Source: Rhodospirillales bacterium
Lineage (GTDB): Bacteria > Pseudomonadota > Alphaproteobacteria > JAREAF01
Reading direction: 5' to 3'
Assembly: GCA_029240475.1 (NCBI GenBank)
Contig: JAREAF010000235.1
Coordinates: 1 to 5,658 of the forward strand
Length of the DNA: 5,658 bases
Within the stretch, counting starts at the first letter, position 1. The number at the start of each line of letters is the position of its first letter. Below are positions 1 to 5,650 of the stretch, piece by piece. Below the pieces are notes generated by a model, which ran no database searches, was not told where the DNA came from, and saw nothing but the letters and a program-made list of their open reading frames with translations. A program made the translations under genes and the position numbers.

Positions 1-220
1 TGGGCGCGACCTTCGGATGGATCTCGAAGCCCGGCGTGCCCTTCTCCAGGGGATCGCCGGGATCGCCCGCGTGCCGCACATGCAGGACCGGCACGCCCTC
101 GCCGCGCGCGCGCTCGATCAGGCCCGCGACGCGCGACAGCACCGCTTCGCCCTCATGCGGCGTTTCGCCGGCCTCGAACATGCCGCGCTGCAGGTCGATG
201 ATCAGGAGTGCGGTGGTCAT
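1..220 (-). CDS. Isochorismatase-family cysteine hydrolase, N-terminal part (cut by left edge)
   Basis: The 73 visible residues begin MTTALLIIDLQRGMFEAGET and continue through GVPVLHVRHAGDPGDP. This is the first beta strand and nucleotide-fold start of isochorismatase-like hydrolases. Asp9 in LLIIDLQ is at the position of the family's catalytic aspartate. The lysine and nucleophilic cysteine of the triad would lie beyond the edge, so catalytic competence cannot be judged. Family members are soluble cytosolic enzymes that hydrolyse amides or enol ethers, for example nicotinamidase, N-carbamoylsarcosine amidase and isochorismatase. The ATG at 220 is favoured because AAGGAG (complement of 229-234) lies 8 bases upstream, inside the end of the lyase-like gene. 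The 4-base ATGA overlap with that gene's stop implies one transcript and coupled translation. The substrate is unknown. The neighbours suggest catabolism of a nitrogen compound, which is inference. Confidence 0.85.
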   Translation of the reverse strand, partial: MTTALLIIDLQRGMFEAGETPHEGEAVLSRVAGLIERARGEGVPVLHVRHAGDPGDPLEKGTPGFEIHPKVAP

Positions 221-1770
221 GTTGCCTGCTCCTTGAGTTCCGACAGCGCCGACGCGACCCGCTCGACCTCGACCCCGAGCGGACGGTCCGCCTCGAGCGG
301 CGGCACCAGCGACCTCACCAGAGCATAGGTCCGCTCCGCCGCCTGGCTCAACCGGTCGGGCCGCCGGAGGTCGATCGCCTGCGCGGCCTCGATCATCTCG
401 ATGGCCAGCAGCGGGCGCATGCGTTCGATCATGTCGACGAGCTTGCGCACCGCGAGCGGGGCGTTCGAGGAATCGTCCTCGACGCCCTCGGCACCCATCC
501 GCGGATCGATCGAGGCCGGCTGCGCCAGCAGCCGTATCTCCGCCATCAGCGCCTGGCCCGTCTTGGCCAGCGGCGCGAAGCCGGAGCTGGCGCCATCTCC
601 GGCGATGAGGTTGGCGGGCAATCCGGTCAGCTTGTCGGAGAGCAGCCGCTGCGCCCGCGCCGCCGAAAGCGCGCCTGTCTGGGCCACCGCAATCGCCAGC
701 GTGTCCAGCGCGAGCGCGAGGGCGGTCGTGTGGAAATTGCCGGTCGAGAGGATCGCGTCATCTTCGACGATCACCAGCGGGTTGTCGCCCGCCCCGTTGA
801 TCTCGGTCTCCAGCGCGTCCCGTGCGAAAGCGAGCGCCGCGATCAGCGCGCCATGCACCTGCGAGACGCAGCGCAAGCTCAGCGGGTCCTGCAGCCGCCG
901 CGCCGCGCCGGGCTGCGTCAGCAGCGAACCTTCCATCAGGGCCAGGAGCTGCGCGGCCGCCTCCGCCTGTCCCGGCGCGGGCCGGGCCGCCTGGACGCGC
1001 GGATCGAGCGGCGAGAGGTTCGCGCGAAATCCTTCGAAGGTGAGTGCCGCCGCGACCTGCGCCAGGTGCAGGATCTCCGAGGCATCGACCAGCGCCAAAG
1101 CGGCGCGGCCGGCCGTCGCGGCATTGGAGTTGCAGATCGCCAGCCCGTCCTTCGGCCCGAGCGCGACCGGCGCAAGCCCGGCGCGGGCCAGCGCCTCGCG
1201 CGCCGGGAGGAGGGCGCCCGCATGCTCGGCGTTGCCCTCGCCGATCATGGCGAGCCCCAGATGGGCCATCTGGCAGAGATCGGCCGCGCCGATCGAGCCG
1301 ATCGACGGCACCTCCGGGTGGACGCTCGCATTCAGCATCGTGGCCAGGAGCTCGGCGATGGCCGGCTGCGCGCCGGAGCCGCCGAGCGCCATCTGGTTCG
1401 CGCGCACCGCCATGAGCGCGCGCACCGCCTCGGCCGGCAGGCGCGGGCCGAGGGCATTGGCGCGGCCGAGGATCGTCTGGCGCGAGAACTCGGCCGCCGC
1501 CTCTTGGCTCAGTCGATGCCCGACCCGTGCGCCGAGGCCGGTGGTCAGGCCGTATACGGCGCGGTTCTCGGCGAAGGCGCGCTCGACCACCGCCCGCGAA
1601 CGGCGCAAGCGTTCCAGCGCCTCGGGGGCGAACCCCACCGACCGACGCCCGCGCGCCACCTCGGCCACCAGTTCCGGCGTGAGGCCGCGGCCGCTCAGAA
1701 TGAGCGGCGCAACTTTCTTCTCCCTCCCCCCTTGCGGGGGAGGGCTGGGGAGGGGGGTATCGTCAGACAC
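217..1770 (-). CDS. HAL/PAL-family lyase-like protein lacking the MIO Ala-Ser-Gly triad
   Basis: A 517-residue protein of the aromatic amino acid ammonia-lyase superfamily, close to the usual length of about 500. Family landmarks are YGLTTGLG (73-80), GSIGAADL (158-165), KDGLAICN (207-214), LQDPLSLRC (293-301), EINGAGDNPLV (323-333), GNFH (344-347) and QPASIDP (417-423), followed by Glu431-Asp432. In ordinary family members the second motif reads GS(V/I)GASGDL, and Ala-Ser-Gly cyclises to MIO. Here the segment is one residue shorter and has no serine, so MIO cannot form by the known route. The Tyr of QDPYSLR is Leu297. Tyr73, Asn214, Arg300 and Phe346 are kept. It may be a MIO-independent lyase, as reported for ergothionase, or a non-catalytic relative. 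The only in-frame start before the homologous region is the GTG at 1770, preceded by a weak GGA. It makes the first ~19 residues come largely from an intergenic repeat, so the true N-terminus is uncertain. The gene is probably co-transcribed with the hydrolase downstream. Confidence 0.88.
   Translation of the reverse strand: MSDDTPLPSPPPQGGREKKVAPLILSGRGLTPELVAEVARGRRSVGFAPEALERLRRSRAVVERAFAENRAVYGLTTGLGARVGHRLSQEAAAEFSRQTILGRANALGPRLPAEAVRALMAVRANQMALGGSGAQPAIAELLATMLNASVHPEVPSIGSIGAADLCQMAHLGLAMIGEGNAEHAGALLPAREALARAGLAPVALGPKDGLAICNSNAATAGRAALALVDASEILHLAQVAAALTFEGFRANLSPLDPRVQAARPAPGQAEAAAQLLALMEGSLLTQPGAARRLQDPLSLRCVSQVHGALIAALAFARDALETEINGAGDNPLVIVEDDAILSTGNFHTTALALALDTLAIAVAQTGALSAARAQRLLSDKLTGLPANLIAGDGASSGFAPLAKTGQALMAEIRLLAQPASIDPRMGAEGVEDDSSNAPLAVRKLVDMIERMRPLLAIEMIEAAQAIDLRRPDRLSQAAERTYALVRSLVPPLEADRPLGVEVERVASALSELKEQAT
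229..234 (-). promoter_or_regulatory. Ribosome binding site for the isochorismatase-family gene
   Basis: The minus strand reads AAGGAG here, followed by 8 bases and the ATG at 220. The site lies within the last codons of the lyase-like gene (Leu-Lys-Glu-Gln-Ala-Thr-stop). It therefore fixes the start of the second gene and supports translational coupling through the ATGA overlap. Confidence 0.75.
1717..1758. repeat. G/C-rich palindromic (REP-like) repeat, copy A, overlapping the 5' end of the lyase gene
   Basis: This 42-base unit matches copy B at 1867-1908 at 41 of 42 positions, in the same orientation and exactly 150 bases away. It contains a perfect 9-base-pair hairpin, with arms 1722-1730 and 1736-1744 and loop CTTGC. 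A purine/pyrimidine-skewed tail follows. Elements of this look are dispersed between genes in many alphaproteobacterial genomes (family knowledge). Unusually, this copy lies inside the open frame of the lyase-like gene and is read as PLPSPPPQGGREK. Confidence 0.8.
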
Positions 1771-1803
1771 GTCTTGCCGTCCGCAATTTCACCCCTAGCC
1801 TAA

Positions 1804-1824
1804 CCTCCCCCGTCGAGGGGGAGG
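1804..1824. repeat. Short palindrome between repeat copies A and B
   Basis: CCTCCCCC (1804-1811) and GGGGGAGG (1817-1824) form an 8-base-pair stem around loop GTCGA. The composition matches the flanking repeat copies, so it is probably a diverged or half unit of the same element type. It lies in the likely leader of the lyase-like gene, where it could fold in RNA. No function can be assigned. Confidence 0.65.
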
Positions 1825-1866
1825 GGAAAAGAAGAGAGCCGCCAGCACAGCTGCACGCGCGACTTC

Positions 1867-1908
1867 CTTCTCCCTCCCCCCTTGCGGGGGAAGGCTGGGG
1901 AGGGGGGT
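1867..1908. repeat. G/C-rich palindromic (REP-like) repeat, copy B
   Basis: Direct repeat of copy A (1717-1758) with one difference, A at 1892 where copy A has G at 1742. That change breaks one pair of the 9-base-pair stem (arms 1872-1880 and 1886-1894). It is intergenic, between the lyase-like gene and the MttB-family gene. Confidence 0.8.
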
Positions 1909-1974
1909 CTCTTCAGTATCGACCGACATGGAGAATAGGGCCGCCGCGCCCGCGCTCGAAACCGTCGCCCGGCA

Positions 1975-2001
1975 TATACAGCCCGGCCCCGAGACTGTAT
2001 A
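1975..2001. promoter_or_regulatory. Candidate operator: perfect inverted repeat TATACAG-N13-CTGTATA
   Basis: TATACAG at 1975-1981 and its exact reverse complement CTGTATA at 1995-2001 are separated by 13 bases. The half-site centres are 20 bases apart, about two helical turns, which suits a dimeric regulator. It lies 51 bases before the MttB-family start and about 200 bases before the lyase-like start, in the space both genes must be transcribed from. On the minus strand TTGCTA and TGTATA, 19 bases apart, overlap the arms and could be a long-spacer promoter for the lyase operon. The pattern is directly visible, but its role as an operator is inference. No cognate regulator is identified here. 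Confidence 0.45.
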
Positions 2002-2051
2002 GCAATCGCCCTGGGCCGCGGCAGTCGCGGGAGGAGGGGGCCGGACGGAAG

Positions 2052-3572
2052 ATGACCAGGGACACGGCACGGAAGCGGCGGGTTCGCGGCGGGATCAAGC
2101 AGGTGCCGTGGCGGCACTACCGCAACCCCTACAAGCCCATCGAGGTCCTCAGCGCCGACCAGATCGAATCCATTCATGACTCCTCGCTCAAGGTGCTCGA
2201 GGAGATCGGCATGGATTTCCTCGACGAGGAGGCGCTGGCAATCCTCAAAGCCGCCGGCGCGGAGGTCCAGCCCGGCACGCAGCGCGTCCGCTTCCCGCGC
2301 GGGCTGGTGCTGGAGGCAGTCGCCAAGGCGCCTTCGGAGTTCACCCTCCACGCCCGTAAGCCCGAGCACAGCCTCACGGTCGGCGGCAATCACCTGAATT
2401 TCGGCTCGGTCGCGAGCGCGCCCAACGTGTCGGACCTGGACAAGGGCCGGCGTCCGGGCAACTTCGAGGATTACTGCAACCTCGTCCGGCTCTGCCAGAG
2501 CCTGAACATCATCCAGTTCGTGCCCGGCTATCCGGTCGAGCCCGCCGACCTGCCGCCGCCCACGCGCCATCTCGATGCGCATTACGTGGCGATCACGCAG
2601 ACGGACAAGCTGTGGCACCCGTATTCCCTGGGCAGGCAGCGCATCACCGACGCGATCGAGATGTCCTGCATCGCGCGCGGCATCACCCGCGAGGAGCTGA
2701 AGACCAAGCCCAGCCTGTTCTCCATCGTGAACACCTCCTCGCCGCTGCGCCTCGATGGGCCGATGATCCAGGGCCTCATGGAGATGGCCCGGCATGGGCA
2801 GGCGGTGGTGCTGACGCCCTTCACGCTCTCCGGGGCGATGTCGCCTGCGACCATCGCCGGCGCGCTGGTGCTGCAGAATGCCGAGGCGCTGGCGGGGATC
2901 GCCTTCATCCAATCCGTCGCTCCCGGCGCGCCCTGCATGTATGGCGGCTTCACCTCGAATGTCGACATGAAGACAGGCGCGCCGGCCTTCGGCACCCCCG
3001 AATATGTGCGGGCGGCGCTGGCCGGCGGGCAGCTCGCGCGGCGCTACCGCATCCCCTACCGGTCCTCGAACGCCTGCGCGGCCAACGCGGTGGACGCGCA
3101 GGCGGCCTATGAGTCCGAGATGTCGATCTGGGGCGCCGTCATGGGCCACTGCAACTGGATGCTGCACGGCGCCGGCTGGATGGAAGGCGGGCTCGTCGCC
3201 TCGTTCGAGAAGCTGATCCTCGATGCCGAGCTCCTGCAGATGATGGGCGAGTTCCTGCAGCCGCTCGTCGTCGACGAGGACAGCCTCGCCCTCGATGCGA
3301 TCCGCGAGGTGGGGCCAGGCGGGCATTTCTTCGGCGCGGCGCATACGCTGGAGCGTTACGAGAGCGCCTTCTACGCGCCGCTCCTTTCCGACTGGCGGAA
3401 CTTCGAGACCTGGCGCGAGGCGGGCGCGCTCACCGCGGACAAGCGCGCCAATCAGCTCTGGAAGCAGCTCCTGGCGGAATACGAAGCCCCCGCGCTGGAT
3501 CCCGCAGTGGACGAGGCGCTCAAGGACTTCGTAGAGCGACGCAAGCGCGAAGGCGGCGCGCTGGCCGCCTAA
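2052..3572 (+). CDS. Trimethylamine methyltransferase (MttB) family protein, non-pyrrolysine type
   Basis: A 506-residue protein of the MttB superfamily at full family length. Typical segments are GGIKQVPWRHYRNPYKPIEV near residues 14-33, LSADQIESIHDSSLKVLEEIG, NTSSPLRLD, PFTLSGAMSPA (256-266), APCMYGGFTSNVDMKTGAPA from about 293, and SSNACAANAVDAQAAYE (338-354). The family builds a TIM-barrel methyltransferase that moves a methyl group from trimethylamine or quaternary amines such as glycine betaine to a corrinoid protein. Archaeal MttB contains pyrrolysine at an amber codon. This frame has no internal TAG and ends in TAA, so it is the non-pyrrolysine type, with a substrate probably other than trimethylamine. 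The ATG at 2052 is preceded by GGAG-type purine runs and CGGAAG. It is divergent from the lyase-like operon and convergent with the desaturase-like gene. No corrinoid protein or activase gene is visible in the window. Confidence 0.92.
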   Translation: MTRDTARKRRVRGGIKQVPWRHYRNPYKPIEVLSADQIESIHDSSLKVLEEIGMDFLDEEALAILKAAGAEVQPGTQRVRFPRGLVLEAVAKAPSEFTLHARKPEHSLTVGGNHLNFGSVASAPNVSDLDKGRRPGNFEDYCNLVRLCQSLNIIQFVPGYPVEPADLPPPTRHLDAHYVAITQTDKLWHPYSLGRQRITDAIEMSCIARGITREELKTKPSLFSIVNTSSPLRLDGPMIQGLMEMARHGQAVVLTPFTLSGAMSPATIAGALVLQNAEALAGIAFIQSVAPGAPCMYGGFTSNVDMKTGAPAFGTPEYVRAALAGGQLARRYRIPYRSSNACAANAVDAQAAYESEMSIWGAVMGHCNWMLHGAGWMEGGLVASFEKLILDAELLQMMGEFLQPLVVDEDSLALDAIREVGPGGHFFGAAHTLERYESAFYAPLLSDWRNFETWREAGALTADKRANQLWKQLLAEYEAPALDPAVDEALKDFVERRKREGGALAA

Positions 3573-3574
3573 CT

Positions 3575-3601
3575 CCCTCTCCCGCCCTTGGCGTGAGAGG
3601 G
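3575..3601. terminator. Hairpin just after the MttB-family gene, repeat-derived, possible terminator
   Basis: CCCTCTC (3575-3581) pairs with GAGAGGG (3595-3601). Inside it CGCC pairs with GGCG, giving about 11 pairs with one C-T mismatch and a 3-base loop. It starts 3 bases after the TAA and continues into a G-rich tail (3602-3615). There is no T-tract, so intrinsic termination is uncertain. The sequence resembles dispersed alphaproteobacterial intergenic repeats. Confidence 0.5.
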
Positions 3602-3629
3602 TCGGGGGGAGGGTGGATTTCCGTATCGA

Positions 3630-3680
3630 CCCCTCACCCGGCTCGCTTTCGCTCGCCATCTCTCCCAATCCGGGAGAGGA
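3630..3680. repeat. Intergenic repeat with terminal hairpin between convergent genes
   Basis: The stretch contains CCCTCACCCGGCTCGC followed by a second GCTCGC unit and ends in a hairpin. CTCTCCC (3660-3666) pairs with GGGAGAG (3672-3678) over loop AATCC. The hairpin lies about 5 bases past the stop of the desaturase-like gene on its strand, so it may also act as that gene's 3' end structure, though no U-tract follows. This wording of repeat is common between genes in Hyphomicrobiales-like genomes (recalled, not searched). Confidence 0.55.
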
Positions 3681-3683
3681 GTT

Positions 3684-4631
3684 TCAGGCCGCCTTCGCCG
3701 GTTCAGTCGCCCGCCCCAGGAACGGATGCGGCGTGGGCTCCTTCGGGACGAGCAGGTGGCGCCCCACGATCTCCCAATAGCCAGGGAAGGCGTAGCCGCC
3801 GTTGCCGGCCAGGAACTCGGCCCGGCGCTCGCGATAGAGCGCGGGCAGCTTGTACCAGGCCAGCGACGCCTTGGCGTGATGGACGGCGTGCAGGTTGTTG
3901 TTGAGATACATGAGGCTCATCGCCGGGCCGGCCTCGACGATGGCCGTCCGCTCGCCGACATTCGGCACGGCGCGATGCTCGGCGAAGGAGCGCAGGACCG
4001 TCAGCGCCAGCCCGGGATAGGCATAGAGCAGGATATATTCCTGAACCGGGATGCCGCAGACCCCGACCGCCCAGGCGAGCACCAGCGCCGCGCCGGGGAT
4101 GTGAACGGCCCAGGCGACGAGGTGCGAGCGATCGCCCTTGACCAGCCGGTCGATCTCGTTGACCGCCAGCCGCCCCACATAGAAGGGCGGGCCCAGCACC
4201 AGCCGCCCCGCGACCGTGCCCAGCGCGCGGCGGAACGCGCGCGCTGCGGGCCCCATGCGCTCCCAGCTTTCGGCCGTGAGGTAGTTGCTCTCCGGATCCT
4301 CGATGGGGCAGGTGAGACGGTCGTCGCGATGGTGGGTCAGATGGCTCTCGCGATAGATGCGGAAGGGGAGCCAGAGCCAGAGCGAGGGAAAGACCACCGC
4401 CTCGTTCACCCACGCGGTGCGGGTGGGGTGGCCATGCACCACCTCATGCTGCAGGGACCCGTGCAGGCAAACGAGATAGCCGGCCAGCGGCAGCACCGCC
4501 CACCAGGGCAGCGCATGATGGTGCCAGGTCAGAATTCCAAACGCAGCGTACAGCGCCGCGGCCAAACCCACCGTGGGCCATTCGACGGCGGCGCCCCGCC
4601 TGCGCCCGCCCGTCAGTGCATCCGTCAACAT
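3684..4631 (-). CDS. Membrane fatty-acid-desaturase-family protein (three histidine boxes)
   Basis: A 315-residue integral membrane protein with the di-iron histidine clusters of the desaturase/hydroxylase superfamily. These are H62-EVV-H66-G-H68, H97-LT-H100-H101 and H249-AV-H252-H253, with a further H219 in FAEHR. Hydrophobic stretches near residues 19-36, 42-57, 79-92, 171-192 and 196-213 fit the usual pattern, with the histidine boxes facing the cytoplasm. Such enzymes use O2 and electrons from a ferredoxin or similar donor to desaturate or hydroxylate lipids, carotenoids or related substrates. The substrate cannot be read from the sequence. The start is the ATG at 4631, with only a weak GGA about 12 bases upstream. 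It is convergent with the MttB-family gene and divergent from the XRE regulator, which may control it. Membership of the lyase/MttB module is not shown. Confidence 0.9.
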   Translation of the reverse strand: MLTDALTGGRRRGAAVEWPTVGLAAALYAAFGILTWHHHALPWWAVLPLAGYLVCLHGSLQHEVVHGHPTRTAWVNEAVVFPSLWLWLPFRIYRESHLTHHRDDRLTCPIEDPESNYLTAESWERMGPAARAFRRALGTVAGRLVLGPPFYVGRLAVNEIDRLVKGDRSHLVAWAVHIPGAALVLAWAVGVCGIPVQEYILLYAYPGLALTVLRSFAEHRAVPNVGERTAIVEAGPAMSLMYLNNNLHAVHHAKASLAWYKLPALYRERRAEFLAGNGGYAFPGYWEIVGRHLLVPKEPTPHPFLGRATEPAKAA

Positions 4632-4792
4632 GTCTTGGCGTCCAGCTTCCGCAACCCGCCCCCCGGCGGTCTCAAACCACAGTAAATCCCTTCTCGGCTT
4701 GAGGACAATGTGGGAATGCGCTGAATATGCCGCGCTTGGGCGTCATTTATGACAGCTGTTGATCAAATGCAGCAAATGTGGATAATCCGCGC
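4632..4792. promoter_or_regulatory. Divergent promoter region between desaturase-like and XRE genes
   Basis: A 161-base gap that is AT-richer at its right end. Two small palindromes abut and share a T: ACAGCTGT (4752-4759) and TTGATCAA (4759-4766). CAAATG also occurs twice (4764-4769 and 4773-4778). On the minus strand TTGCTG and CATAAA, 18 bases apart (4775 to 4746), could be a promoter for the desaturase-like gene, with both palindromes in its spacer. On the plus strand TTGAGG (4699-4704) and TGAATA (4722-4727), 17 bases apart, are a weak candidate for the regulator. These are visual matches only. Confidence 0.4.
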
Positions 4793-5650
4793 ATGGCAGT
4801 GACGCGGCGGGACGAGACGGTCGAAATCTTCCGGGAGCGGCTGGATGAGGTGATCCGCCAGTCCGGCCTCCGCCGCTCGGCCTTCGCGCGGCGGATCGGG
4901 ATCGATCGATCGACTCTCACCCAGCTGCTCTCGGCGGCGAACGATCGGCTGCCCCGCGCCGAGACCATCGCCGCCATCGCCGCCGACCAGCAGGTGAGCG
5001 TGGACTGGCTCCTCGGCTTGACCCAGGAGGGGCCGCTCTCCGCCGACCTGATGCCGCAGCCTTTCGAAATCGAGGTCGGCGGCGACATGCACCAGGACGA
5101 ACGGCTGCAGCGCTGGCACGCCGAAGCGGCCGGCTACAAGATCCGATATGTGCCGGCGAGCCTGCCCGACCTGCTCAAGAGCGAGCCGGTGATCCGCTAC
5201 GAATATCGCGAGCAGGGCGCCGGCGTGCCGCAGGCGCGGCTGGAGGAGGCGGGCGCGCGCCTGGCCTATCTGCGGCGGCCGGAAACGGACATGGAGGTGT
5301 GCAGCACCATCCAGTCCGTCGAGGATTTCGCGCGGGGGCACAGCCAGTGGACCGACCTGCCCAGGGCGGAACGGAAACGGGCGATGTCGGTCATGATCGA
5401 GCGGCTGGAGGAGCTTTATCCGACCTTGCGCTGGTTCCTGTTCGACCGTCGTACCCGCTACTCTGTGCCGCTGACCATCTTCGGCCCCAAGCGCGCGGCG
5501 ATCTATATGGGGAACATGTATTTCGTGCTGAACAGCACCGAGCATATCCGCTTGCTGACCCGGCACTTCGACGAGCTGATCCGAGCCGCGGCGCTGCAAC
5601 CGCGCGATACCATCGAGTTCCTGCGCAACCTCATGAAGGAAACGGCATGA
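4793..5650 (+). CDS. XRE-family transcriptional regulator with uncharacterised C-terminal domain
   Basis: A 285-residue protein. Residues about 12-75 form a Cro/C1-type helix-turn-helix: the scaffold helix is RRSAFARRIG (27-36), the recognition helix is DRSTLTQLLS (38-47), and VSVDWLLGLT closes the domain. Residues about 97-285 are a long mixed domain that includes GYKIRYVPASLPDLLK, WFLFDRRTRYSVPLTIFGPK and RAAIYMGNMYFVLNS. I do not recognise it as a named ligand-binding family, but it is the likely sensor or multimerisation part. The ATG at 4793 is chosen because GGAT lies about 9 bases upstream and the helix-turn-helix begins soon after. A GTG at 4778 would add five residues. The stop overlaps the next gene by ATGA, so the regulator is probably translated with it. 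It is divergent from the desaturase-like gene, a common arrangement for a local regulator. Confidence 0.85.
   Translation: MAVTRRDETVEIFRERLDEVIRQSGLRRSAFARRIGIDRSTLTQLLSAANDRLPRAETIAAIAADQQVSVDWLLGLTQEGPLSADLMPQPFEIEVGGDMHQDERLQRWHAEAAGYKIRYVPASLPDLLKSEPVIRYEYREQGAGVPQARLEEAGARLAYLRRPETDMEVCSTIQSVEDFARGHSQWTDLPRAERKRAMSVMIERLEELYPTLRWFLFDRRTRYSVPLTIFGPKRAAIYMGNMYFVLNSTEHIRLLTRHFDELIRAAALQPRDTIEFLRNLMKETA
5636..5640 (+). promoter_or_regulatory. Ribosome binding site for the gene starting at 5647
   Basis: AAGGA lies 6 bases before the ATG at 5647, within the last codons of the XRE regulator. It supports a real start for the truncated gene at the right edge. Confidence 0.6.

Noticed and set aside
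217..1770. Annotation of the lyase-like gene as hutH (histidine ammonia-lyase)
   Set aside because: The MIO-forming serine and the QDPYSLR tyrosine are both missing, and none of its neighbours is a recognisable histidine-utilisation gene, so the hut name is not supported.
208..1803. A 531-codon plus-strand open frame opposite the lyase-like gene
   Set aside because: It is arginine-rich low-complexity translation mirroring a high-GC gene on the other strand. The minus strand carries clear family motifs and this frame has none.
1717..1908. Repeated units considered as a CRISPR array
   Set aside because: There are only two near-identical copies plus a short palindrome. They are extremely G/C-skewed, with no regular spacers and no cas genes, and fit REP-like intergenic repeats better.
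2052..3572. Pyrrolysine-type MttB with amber readthrough
   Set aside because: The frame has no in-frame TAG from start to TAA, so no readthrough is needed.
1800..3668. A 622-codon minus-strand open frame opposite the MttB-family gene
   Set aside because: It runs through intergenic repeats at both ends, shows no recognisable domain and is the complement of a well-conserved protein. It is a GC-bias shadow.
3726..4685. A 319-codon plus-strand open frame opposite the desaturase-like gene
   Set aside because: The minus strand encodes three intact histidine boxes and hydrophobic helices, while this frame reads as charged, motif-free sequence.
4763..5599. A 278-codon minus-strand open frame opposite the XRE regulator
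   Set aside because: It has no family motifs, whereas the plus strand has a clear helix-turn-helix.
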